Assembly (NCBI GenBank): GCA_036936605.1
Contig: JAUPFV010000002.1
Span: 338,522,654 to 338,586,653 of the forward strand
DNA: 64,000 nt
Reading direction: 5' to 3'
From: Limnanthes douglasii subsp. nivea
Taxonomy: Eukaryota > Streptophyta > Magnoliopsida > Brassicales > Limnanthaceae
The notes beneath the pieces are model-generated. The model saw only the letters and a list, made by a program, of their open reading frames with translations, was not told where the DNA came from and ran no database searches. Both the position numbers and the translations under genes were made by a program. This document shows, one piece after another, positions 54,600-64,000 of the stretch; position 1 is the first letter of the stretch, and each line of letters begins with the position of its first letter.

Positions 54600-55513
54600 G
54601 AAACTTTCTTCAGCTCCATAATGTAATCAACATCGATATCTCTTACATTTCTGCCAATGGCTGCTCTTCCCTCATCAGAAACAATACTCGATGTCTTCTT
54701 TTTTCGAGGCTTGCAAGTTTTCTTTTTTATGGAAGTTTCTAAGTCTTCTGCATCGGATTCAGCCTTATTATCAGACCGAGTAGCTTCAGAATCAGCTTCA
54801 TCGGCTTCTGATGTTTCATCCCTTTTAGGAGGATCTTTGGAGGAACAAGGTTGGGGAAATGAAGCTTCTTCGATTATTTTTACTCTCCGAGGAGGATACT
54901 GAGTAGATGGATTCGAGGAGGAGGAAGTTGGAAAAGCATCATCTCGCATGGCTATGAAAGTTTTTCTTCTGCGGCTTGGTGGAGGGAATATTAAAGAAAA
55001 AGTGATTTCAATCTGCTTCGAAGAGGATTTGCTTAATTCTTCACTAATCAGAGGTGATGCTCTGACTTGAGAAGAGCAGGTTCAATGAGTTTTGGTGCTT
55101 GAACTCTGGACGAACGACTCTCTTGGGTAGTAGGAGAAGGCGAAAAGACAAGAACTTTAGTTGGATCAAAATTACCGTAGTGAGTAGTTTTGGTGGTTGT
55201 TCCGACGGGAGTGTTGTTGATTAATCCAGCAGCTTTGTACAGATCTGCTCTTTCTGTGATGCAAAAGTAATCGTATGATCCAAAGATTAGATTATCGTCA
55301 GGCTTTGGAGATTTGGTTTTTTTTGGGTATCCTAGCCTTAGATTTTCTGGATTGGGGATTCTTTCTCATAAACTGGATGTAGATTGACCGAAAAGTATGG
55401 CTTTTCCGGTGGATATTACTGGGAAAGTTGAAGAACACGTTGAAGGTAGCCGAGGGCGTGTTGTTTCTCTCTCAATAATTTTGGATTGTGAATTAGAGAG
55501 TGAAGTTACTAAT

Positions 55514-55526
55514 GAATTTATAAAAG
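55514..55526 (-). promoter_or_regulatory. TATA box of the antisense gene of element C
   Basis: CTTTTATAAATTC on the minus strand, matching CTATAAATTCC in element A by position and by the downstream ATAAATTC core. Confidence 0.6.
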
Positions 55527-56033
55527 GATGAGAAGATGCGTAGAAGTGGAAAAGACTTTGTGATGATTGGGCCGAATACGAAACGGTGATAGGGTTATGA
55601 GTTCAACATCTGTCAGACTAGCTAACTAGCTATAAGTCTAGTAGCTAGGTATTCCTGATGAATCCGAACGGTTAGATTTATAGAGATTTACTTCGAAACG
55701 ATTTCGAAGGCTAGTTATTTTCTTGAGAGTTCTGATGTGTGTACACGTTTGGAAAAATTCGATGGCTATTTTCTTGAGAGTTCAGATGTGTGTGCACGTC
55801 TGGTAAAATTTGATGATTCTATTTTTGAATTTGAGAGTTCTATTCTAATGTGTGGGCCCGTTTGAAAAGATTCACGGAGAAAGTTTTACAATTTAAATTT
55901 GCGTCTCAAAAGATTCGAGGATAAAAAAGGATATTTTGATTTTTTTTACTAAGAGATTCTGATATGGCTTCTGGCAGGATTCGAAGACATGTAGTTCTCA
56001 TTCATTTACAGACATGAGAACTAGGAGGGTTAC

Positions 56034-56303
56034 TGATAAGGAAGTAGAGATTTAGGGACTAAAAGTGTAAATAATTGAAGTATAATAGAACAATTATGAT
56101 TATGATTATCCCTAACCGATTATAGTTTTGAGCTAAGTCCCAGCACCTCTATATAAAGGTCATGGCTGAACTAATAAAGGGGTTGAACACTTTTTTATCT
56201 CACTTAATTGTACTCTAACTTTATCTCTCTAAAAACTCCCACTCTAACTAAAACTCACGTATTATTTTTTTCCTAAGACAACTCTTAATCATTTGACTCA
56301 CCA
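56034..56303 (+). repeat. 3' LTR of element C
   Basis: It starts TGATAAGGAAGTAGA and ends ACTCACCA. The preceding AACTAGGAGGGTTAC is the likely polypurine tract. It lacks about 30 bases present in the middle of the 5' LTR. Confidence 0.9.
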
Positions 56304-58089
56304 CCAGTAACCAAGCCTTTGGTAACACCTAAAGTTGTAGATCTAATAACCTTGGTGGAAATGGTTGGTGTTGAGCATATTATCAAGGGTTATGTGTAAA
56401 AGTATGCGCTTGCTGCACTAGAACAACATTTCCCTCTTGATAATGTTGCATAGGTTTTTACACACTTATTCGCTCGGCATGTACTAGAAGGTTTCCCACT
56501 CATCTTCGTTTGTTAGATCTGGCAGGGATGTATATGAATCTTGGCGCTAATGTATGTATTTATGCTTTGTATTTTCTCTCCTCTATTTTTTACTGAATAT
56601 CTTGTTGGTTTTGTTATAATTTTACATAGTTTTCTTAATGTCTTTCCAATTCTTCATCAAGTGTTGAATGACTGATCGCTAGTGGGTACGGATCTACGTC
56701 ATTTTCTCAAAATGGTAAAAGTAATAGTCGACTGACTAACTGTTCAGACCAAGGCAAATGGGGATGTTGCATTTTTGTTTTCTTCCATGAAAAAAAATCT
56801 TGTTGACATAGAGATGATTTTAAAACTGATATAGAATCGCGCGAGGAACCTCAAGAGTTCTTGGGCCATTCATATATTAGTATTTTCTAACAATTCTTGT
56901 TGTCATTATGGAACAATCCGATGGACTGATAACACTCTCAACAAGGTGCGGAAGGATAATTGCTTGAGTTATGTGGCCAAGTTGGATAAGCTTGAAACTG
57001 TTGGGTGTTGGGATCCTTGGAACACATGTCAACTTCTTGAGGTTGATTTGAGGGTTTAGTTCCACTATTAATTCTAAGACATAGAAGTAGTTTATTTTTA
57101 GTCCTATGTTCCCTAAAAGAAAAGGTATAAAGGTATTCAAAACAAACATGAGGGAGAAGTTGATGACGACAAGAGAAAGTTGAAGAGAAAAGAAAAGGTA
57201 TGTTGACATAGGCGAGGTCGAGGATGCCGATGGTTCTTTTCATGAACCCCAGACCAAGCTGTAGTTGAAGTTCCTCCTCAAGTTGATGATAAGTATGCCA
57301 CAGTTGTTCTTCGTGTAATATAAACCAAACCCTATAAGTAGTTGTTTTATTTTTCTTAAAAGGTATTGAAATTTTTGAACCCAAGTACTCGGGTGGTTGG
57401 GGCATTTTTTATATATAATTTTAAGCTGTAAAAGCCTTAAAAATTTAAGAAAGAGAGGAAGGACAATATACCGTTAGTTGTTTCAGGTGATAGGTTTTAA
57501 TCTAAATCTGAGTCTTAACACATCAAGAGCTTGATTTTCCCCAACATAGAAAGGGAAATATACTTTCAGTTCTTTCGGTGAATTTCTTTTTAGGTATGAG
57601 ACTTAAGAGATTAAGAGGTCAAGCTTTCCTCAATGAGGAGGAAGGACGATGTATTATTTTGACTTGGTTATCCCATTTAATAATAATATTCCATTAAAAC
57701 GAGTTTTTGTAAAAAATGGGAAATTAAAATTTTAAGTCGTCTAGATAGAGGAATTTTAGCTTTTCTCTAGATTCAAATTTTCAAATTTCCAAACTAAAAG
57801 CTATTTTTTTTATTATAAGTCCCTGCTTTTCAACATTACTTTGATTTCAACCTCAAACCTTTGAAGATGAAAAACCACGGTACATATCACACTTCTATTA
57901 AAAACCCTTGTTTTCAAACAATGAAAATTATATTTTTATCCATTTACTTTTAACGATGGAGACTCTCCTCTCTTTAGCGGTTCACTTTTGGTTATATCGG
58001 TCTTTAAGGGTTTTTTTTTTTGCTTTACCAAATCAAAGTATAATCATTCATATAAGATTGTTATATGTGATCGGTTCGGATAGCTCAGT
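56304..58089. other. Unassigned DNA between elements C and D
   Basis: Some codons near 56310-56480 (VTKPLVTPKVVDLI, ALEQHFPLDNVA) look like decayed protein-coding DNA of unknown origin. The minus-strand frames at 56877-57405 show no known motif. No repeat or terminus was recognised. Confidence 0.4.
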
Positions 58090-58210
58090 TCTTGGGTTTT
58101 AGAGTTCATATGAATGACCCGACTATGAGGTTCGACCCACACGATCTATGTGTCAAGAAAAAATAATATAAATACCAACCAACATCATTAAGGGGTAAAC
58201 ATTTTCCAAA
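58090..58210 (+). repeat. LTR remnant of element D
   Basis: The stretch shares TGACCCGA, the TATA-box segment ATATAAATACC, AACCAACATCATTAA and GGGGTAA blocks with the U3/R part of the element A LTR in the same order. The primer site and Gag N-terminus are missing, so a deletion joins LTR to gag. Confidence 0.45.
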
Positions 58211-58239
58211 GACATTTAATATAAGTACACAGCTCATTT

Positions 58240-60062
58240 CTCTCACAAGGTTAAGAAGGGCAAGATGAAAAATAATAAGTATCAGAGAAAAATAAAAGGA
58301 TCGGCAGATCAATGAATTGATCATCTACTAAGTGACTAGTTTGCTACCCTATCTAAACCATGTATATTTGCCACTCCTGATGAAGATACATTCTTCAATC
58401 GTAGCCAAAATTGGAGGCAGTCACCTTTATCCTCAAAAATACTCTCCGGACATCTCCTAGGAGGTTTGATAGTTCCAAGATGAGAGTAAAGACTCTGATA
58501 ATCATCTCGAGCAATTCAAATTTATGATGAATTTTGATGATGATGATGACAAATTTTTGTGTTGGGCATTCTCACAAACTTTCAAAGAAAGTGTTTTAAA
58601 GTGATATAATAGTTTTCCACATGGATCAATAAAGAACTTTGATATATTTTGGATGGCATTTCGGAGACGGTTTTTTGGGAGTAAAGAGCTTAGAGGGAAT
58701 GGTGACACTATCATCCATTGTTCCCAAGAATCAAACTAATCACTGAAGGAATACAGCAACTGTGTTGTGAATCGAAGAAAAGGTTAGCTGACTGTTTTGA
58801 GAAAGTGGAAATTGCTTCACTAAGTCAAGGTTAAAATCCAGGTCAGTTAGTTGATTCGGTAACTCGAAAAAAAATGATGCCATTAGGTGGGTTGTTAAAT
58901 CAGGCCGGAAAAGATATTACAACGGAAGAGACTAAGAAGTCTAGAGTACCATGCCAAAATAAGTTTGCTCCAACAACACCAATCCCACAAGCTAGTACTC
59001 AATATCAAGACATGGTTAATTACAGGCCTAAAGACTCATAGCAAGGTCAATCGCAATAGTTTAAACCCAAAAGGGGTCTGTGGGTTCAACCTTAATGGTT
59101 CTCCAAACTAGGGGATAGTGTGGCAACCATTTATGATAAGATAAAGAATGTTGTGCACTTCAGGAGACTGGCGCCAATTTAGTCTCCTAGAGTGACCCGA
59201 AACACTCGTTTTTATAAGTACCACAATGATGTGGGTCATGATACCCACGACTACATTCCACGAAAACAGGAAGTGCAGAACTTAATTGAGAGATGGAAGT
59301 TATCAACTTTCGTTAAGAAACAAAAAGGGGGAATAGGACAATCAACACCCAATCTAATACAAAAACAGTATGAACAGCATCACCAACCGGCCAAGAACAA
59401 AGTATAGAAGCATCTAGATAAGAAGATGTGATGGTAATCATAGAAATATTTGATGTGGATTCAGAGTATCTAGATCTTGATCCGGTTTGGAATCAAGTTG
59501 GAGTGATAACATAAAAAGTTTCTACAGTATCCAAACTGCGTAGCTTTTTTAAATCCCTTACTCTTTTTGGGCGAGACACTATGACGACATCATCAAATTG
59601 TTCAAAGAAGAGATATGCCAATAACATAGCGACTCAGATAGAGGGAAAATGTCAACTTATCTTTATCAAAGCCCAACTCAATTTATTGTTTTTGTTGAAG
59701 ATGATTTAAGAGACATTGTTAGGCCACATTAAGATGTTGTGGTAATATGGGCATATATTGGAGGCAATGATATACGAAGGATTTTAATTGATACTGGAAG
59801 TTTGGCAAACATATTGTTCCTATCAGCTTAGAAGCAAATGACAAATCCCTTAGTTATCAAGCGTCCTAATAGGACCATGGTGGGGTTTACTGGAAGTACG
59901 GCTGATGTAATTGAGGAATTTGAAGAAGATGTTTTATTGGATAAAGGGTCATTCAAGAAGTTGGTAAGATTTTTGTTTGTTGTAGTTGATTGTCCGACAT
60001 CATACAATGCTATATTTGGTAGGTATTGGCTATCCCTGGATGCATGTAGTAGCATATTAAAG
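58240..60062 (+). pseudogene. gag: gag-protease of element D
   Basis: Codons match element A from the basic region (58250), through IFATPDEDTFF and NWRQSPLSSKILSG (about 58365-58450). The Gag domain follows (FKFMMNFDDDDD near 58520, WMAFRRRFFGSKELRGNGD near 58650). The zinc-binding block near 59205-59250 (YKYHNDVGHDTHDY) has both Cys replaced. The protease at about 59785-59825 (LIDTGSLANILF) keeps D-T-G. IVGFTGS-type flanks follow in 59838-60050. Stops occur in many places, for example 58603 (TGG to TGA), 58738 and 59038. The frame ends at a deletion junction near 60062. Confidence 0.85.
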
Positions 60063-62973
60063 AGTCTCAATACTCTTTTGGATAGCTAATCCTGTTTTGG
60101 TCAAGAAAAAGAATGAAAAATGGTGTATATATATTGACTTTAAAATCCTTAATAGAGTATATCCTAAAGATCCTTTCCCAATGACCCAGATAGATCAGCT
60201 TGTGGACTCTACATCAGAAAATAAGTTGTTGTCTTTCATGGATGCTTTTTCTGGGTATAATCAAATACAAATATATCCTGGTGATCAAGACCATACCACA
60301 TTCATCACTGATAGGGGGGTACATTGTTACAAGGTAATGTCATTTGGATTAAAGAATGCAAGTGCTACTTACCAACGTTTGGTAAATACGGCCTTTGCTA
60401 ATCAGATAAGAAGAAATATGGAAGTCTATATTGATGATATGATGGTCAAGATTTCTCAAGAAGAGGAACATATCTCTGATATCCAGAAAACTTTGTCCAA
60501 CTTAGAAGCCATTAATCTGAAATTAAACCTGGAAAAGTGCACCTTTGGGGTTCGATCAGGTAAATTTTAGGGCTATATAATAAGTAAGAAAGGGATCCAA
60601 GCTGACCCGGACCAACTGATGCACTGTTGGCCATGGATCCACCCCGAAATACTAAAGAAGTCCAAAGTTTAATTGAAAGATTAGCATCCCTGAACCAATT
60701 CCTTTCAAGATCATCGGACAAATGTAGTTTTTCCAGATCTTGAGACATGCAAAGGATTTCAATTGGTCTTTAATTGTCATCAAGAATTCCTTGAAATTAA
60801 AAGTTATCTATGTTCACCCAAGATATTGTACAAAGCTGTTGATGGAGAAAGACTCTATATGTACTTGGTTGTATCAGAGTACGTTGTAAATGCAGTACTA
60901 GTACGAGATGTTAATAATTACCCTCGTCCAGTTTACTATATAAGCAAGAGTTTGTTAGAAGTTGAAAAGAGGTATTTAAAATTAGAAAAGATGGCTTTGG
61001 CATTGGTGATAGCTACTGGAAAGATGAGGCCCAACTTTCAAGCACATTCAATCACAGTTTGAACTTTTTTTCCTCAAAATAATGTGCTACAAAAGACTGA
61101 TATATCGGGAAGTGGTCAGTTGAACTTGGAGATTATGACATTGATTTTGCGCCTTGAACAACAGTCAAAGCTCAAGCTATGGATGATTTCTTAGTAGAAT
61201 TCCATTCTAAACAGCCTCGTGTATAAGTAGAAGTTACTAAGTTTAAGAAAGAATGGGTAGTTTGAACGGATGGTGGGTCTAATACAATGGGTTGCGGAGC
61301 TGAAATTTGTTTAACTTCTCCTTATGATGATACTATGTACCAAGCTATATGGTTTGGCTTCAGAGCATCCAACAATGAGTCTGAATATAAAGAGGTCATA
61401 GTTGGGTTAAAATTGGCTCATATATGTAGGGTTAAAAGAGTCAAATTAATAAGTGATTCCCAATTTCTTGTCTATCATACTCAAGGGAAATCTGAAGCAA
61501 TAAAAGAACACTTGATAAAATATTTACAAGTGTTGAGAGAAGTTACCATTGTTTTTAAAAATGTCATATATGAGCATGTTTCTAGATCGAAAAATATTGT
61601 GGTAGATTATCTAGCCACTATAGCATAATCCAAACCATATCCCTGGATTCTTATGCAAGAATATCCCTCTATAGATGCAACTACAGAAGGTAGAACTGAA
61701 GTTGTGGAAAGTTTGCACGTATCTAATGCACCCTCCAAAGATTGGAGGACTGAAATCCAAGAGTTTATTACTAACGGTTTTTTTCTTTTATATAAGGCTT
61801 TGGCTGGGAAAGTGATATATAAGGCCCATGGTTTCCTGGTCTTACGGGGGATAAAGGTACTATATAAGAAGTCTTTCAGCAGACCTCTACTACGATGCCT
61901 CAGATTAAATGAGTCCAAGATATTCTATCAGAATTGCATGATGGAGAAGGTTCAACACATGGTGGTTATAAGGTTTTAACTAGAAGAGTCTTACTAGCAG
62001 GGTATTATTGGCCTACCATCATGGTAGATGCCAAAAATCTGGTGAAGATATGTGATCTTTACCAAAGATATGTAAATTTCATTCATGTGCCAGCAGTCCC
62101 TACAGAATCAATATATGAACCGATACCATTTGATAGATGGGGGCTTGATCTTGTTGGTCCCCTCTCAATGGCTTTAGGGGATTGTCATACTATAATTGTG
62201 GTAATAGATTACTTCTCCAAATGGATAGAGGTTGTACCTTTGTCGGGCACAACTTTTAAGGAATTTATTAAATTTATTCTCTCCAACATATGCTGCCGAT
62301 TTGGAATTCCTAAAAGCATCACTAGATAATGGGCCTCAGTCTGATAACAAGGACATATATATTTTTTATGTATATAGAGGAATTCAACATTGTTTTCATC
62401 TTTTTTTCATCTCCAAGCCAATGGGCAAGTTGAAGTAGCAAATCGGAAAATTTTGTCAGGTTTAAAAAAGAATTTGGAAGGAGTTGCTAGGAAATGGCCC
62501 AGTTATTTACAAAAAATACTATGTGCATATCGAACTACTCATCATACACCTACACAAGAATCTATATTTTATTTAGTTTATGGGATGGATGAAATTACAC
62601 CTATAGAAGCAACTTTTCCTTCCTTCAGGGTTCATCCGAAAACGAGAATAAAACAGCTAGAAGAGCTTAGTTGGATTTAGTGGGAAGAAAAAAGGGTGAA
62701 TGAACATTTAAGAACTACGCACTATCAAGGGTTGATGAGAAGCAGGTTTTCCTCTAAGGTTAAAATAAGATATTTTCAAGTTGGAGACAAAGTGTTGAGA
62801 AAAGTATTCTTGCACACCAAGGAAAAATAGTTCGGAAAGGTAGCTCTGATTGGGAAGGACCATACATCCTATGCGAAAGTATTAAACAGATAACATACAA
62901 ACTCCACGACAAAGAAGGAAATTTGTTGAAGCATCCTTGGAACGTTGAACATCTCAGGTTATACTTAGAATAA
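60063..62973 (+). pseudogene. pol: Pol of element D
   Basis: The protease end is fused to the middle of the RT fingers (ILKSLNTLLDS matches the KESQYPLWTA segment of A), removing about 500 bp that would include the UAG. RT at 60097-60570 keeps VYIDDMMV. RNase H lies at 60763-61062. The second RNase H lies at about 61255-61628 (TDGGSN, NNESEYKEV, LISDSQFL). Integrase spans 61653-62970 (LHDGEGSTHGGY; the second zinc Cys of CDPC is Tyr; WGLDLVGPLSM; frameshift near 62325; QANGQVEVANR; final HPWNVEHL). CGA to TGA stops occur near 61060, 61156 and 61263. It is dead. Confidence 0.88.
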
Positions 62974-63134
62974 ACTTATCTTGTAAATATTTCCTTTACT
63001 GTACTTCAATGTAAATATTTAGGGGCATACTCTTTCCTACTCTGGTGACGCGGGGAGGTTTTAATGAGGTGTCCGAATTTTAATTAATTTTACCATCCTT
63101 TGCATTTTAAAACAAAATTGTTATTAGACCAGAG
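62974..63134 (+). other. Conserved segment after pol of element D
   Basis: TGTAAATATT and GGGGCATACTCTTTCC followed by GGGGAGGTTTTAATGAGG align with the post-pol segments of A and C. The stem seen in those two is weaker here. Confidence 0.55.
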
Positions 63135-63242
63135 GGATTAAGGGATCATTAAACGCCTGATGGATTAAAGGCTCATTAAACGCCTGATGGATTAAAGGCT
63201 CATTAAACACCTGCTGGATTAATGGTTGATTAAACACTTGTT
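63135..63242. repeat. 27-bp tandem repeat in the pol-aORF spacer of element D
   Basis: Four units start at 63135, 63162, 63189 and 63216 (GGATTAAAGGCTCATTAAAC and variants). Looser related units with ATTAAACAC or TTGAACAC continue to about 63340. Confidence 0.9.
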
Positions 63243-63696
63243 TCCCTCAAAGGGATCGTCTTTGATTGGATCAAAAATATTAGAGACACATTAAACACAT
63301 GTAGATTAAAGACTAATTGAACACTTGTTGCCATCAAATGGGTTACCTTTGAGTGGATCGGATGTGTTAAATACCGATTACACACTTTTTGTTTTTAAAT
63401 AAGTGATCTACGTATGAATCAGATAAATATAAGACTGATTGAGTGTTTAGTTTCTATAAATAAAAAATTCTTAGACTTGGATATCAATAGAAGTATAGAA
63501 ATATATAATAGAAAAATACTAAGTGAAAGTTGAAATAGTATCAAATACAAATAGGATCATGAAGAATCCGATCCAGGTTACAAAATGTCTTGTAAACCAC
63601 AAATACTTGAGCAAATAAAGTTTTTAACAAAAAAAAATCTGATATTAAAAAACCAAAATGTCTTGCATGCTCTAAAGACTTTGATTCAGAATACCA

Positions 63697-64000
63697 TCAC
63701 AGTAAAAAAATTACCTCAGGCTCGTTTCCTTCGGTTTTCTTGTCAATATCACATTTTTCCTTCTCCTTTTTATCATCACTTGAGCTCTTCTTAGCTTTAT
63801 TATCAGACTCAGAATTATCTGAGGTCATATTATATTTTTCATTTTGAGCTAAGGTATGAAACGGAACTTCATCATCCGGCACAAACACCCATAGTCTCCC
63901 TAGAGACCGTTTGAGGAAAGTTTCATGGAACAAAATGACCATATATGACTTCACACATTCTTCCCTTCCTGCTATGGATTTCAACACCCCCTCGGCATAT
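63697..64000 (-). pseudogene. C-terminal part of the antisense gene of element D, cut by the window edge
   Basis: The minus strand reads SYMVILFHETFLKRSLGRLW followed by an acidic Ser-rich tail (SDNSESDNKAKKSSSDDKKE). This aligns with the aORF of element A (SDMVLLFHEKFPKRRLGDLW, then an acidic tail). The rest lies beyond 64000, so its integrity cannot be judged. Confidence 0.75.

Larger units (their letters stand above)
52330..55470 (-). pseudogene. Antisense gene (aORF) of element C
   Basis: From a TATA box at 55526-55514 the minus strand reads an N-terminal region (RADLYKAAGLINNTPVG near 55245), homologous to element A's RTALIKGG segment. An acidic/Ser-rich region lies at 54949-54506, and the PF04195-type domain at about 54500-54110 (LCTTQVTLNQWFALMSVIMA). 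A conserved 90-bp intron (54083-53994) follows. The basic region ends near 53521 (KKKEKEKKEKKNKK). A coiled coil lies at 52915-52412, with an acidic tail near 52380-52340. The original ATG (near 55400) appears as ATA. Frameshifts and stops are present, for example just before 53521. Inside the coiled coil a 37-residue segment is tandemly duplicated. Confidence 0.8.
45646..56303 (+). mobile_element. Element C: old, structurally complete Tat/Retand-type element
   Basis: 10,658 bp from LTR to LTR with the same plan as element A: LTR, Arg-tRNA primer site, gag-pro, UAG, RT/RNase H/second RNase H/integrase, tandem-repeat spacer, convergent antisense gene with intron, LTR. The LTRs (299 and 270 bp) differ by a block of about 30 bases and many substitutions. 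The flanking 5-mers CTGGT (45641-45645) and CCAGT (56304-56308) differ by two transitions, consistent with an old target duplication. Many stops and lost catalytic residues show it is dead. It belongs to a different family from A. Confidence 0.93.
58090..64000 (+). mobile_element. Element D: decayed Tat/Retand-type element, runs off the window
   Basis: A short LTR-like remnant (58090-58210) is followed at once by gag. Then come protease, a deleted protease-RT junction, RT/RNase H/second RNase H/integrase, a 27-bp repeat spacer, and the C-terminal end of a minus-strand antisense gene at the window edge. Its protein wording is close to element A, so it belongs to a related family. Stops and frameshifts occur throughout. 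Confidence 0.88.

Noticed and set aside
56877..57405. Minus-strand frames of 110 and 155 codons
   Set aside because: Two overlapping frames with no recognisable motif, no promoter signal and no similarity to neighbouring elements; not enough to call a gene.
63585..63794. Plus-strand 69-codon frame near the window end
   Set aside because: It overlaps the antisense-gene C-terminus of element D on the other strand, which has clear similarity to elements A and C.
12394..64000. Endogenous pararetrovirus origin of the RT sequences
   Set aside because: Each RT is linked to integrase and Gag domains in Ty3/gypsy or copia order with LTRs. No movement-protein or coat-protein blocks of caulimovirus type are seen.

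Overview
The window is nuclear DNA of a flowering plant, most likely a eudicot. It is AT-rich, has no bacterial-type operons, and consists almost entirely of plant transposable elements of different ages. I see no complete ordinary host gene. The species cannot be named from the sequence.

Layout. 1-9.8 kb: decayed Ty1/copia elements (a Tork/TNT-like copy with a 3' LTR, a miniature deletion derivative with two ~140-bp LTRs, and a third family with gag and integrase relics), plus a tRNA-derived SINE inserted into a hAT-like MITE. 10-12.4 kb: AT-rich DNA with a 210-bp duplication and what look like exons of a sugar-transporter gene. 12.4-16.6 kb: a decayed minus-strand Ty3/gypsy element of the Tat/Retand type (element B). 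17.2-24.4 kb: a broken minus-strand Ulp1-protease-like gene whose exons are separated by arrays of one ~25-bp repeat. 25.6-26.9 kb: a LINE ORF1 relic. 30,096-40,616: a complete young Tat/Retand element (element A), with 483/482-bp LTRs and a perfect 5-bp target duplication. 41.5-45.6 kb: a decayed minus-strand copia element carrying an inserted LTR-like sequence. 45,646-56,303: an old but structurally complete Tat/Retand element (element C). About 58.1 kb to the window end: a fourth one (element D), which runs off the edge.

Elements A, C and D, and partly B, share one plan: LTR, an Arg-tRNA primer site, gag-protease, a UAG codon, RT-RNase H-second RNase H-integrase, a spacer with element-specific tandem repeats, then a convergent gene on the opposite strand (aORF) ending near the 3' LTR. 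In A and C the aORF has its own TATA box and one short intron at the same codon.

The most interesting signals are: (1) the UAG between gag-pro and pol is kept in three diverged elements, each in a context resembling the tobamovirus leaky stop, which suggests programmed readthrough; (2) the antisense gene has a conserved promoter and intron; (3) a single 25-bp repeat fills the gaps between exons of the Ulp1-like gene; (4) element A carries a large excess of the motif TCCGGAC/GTCCGGA.
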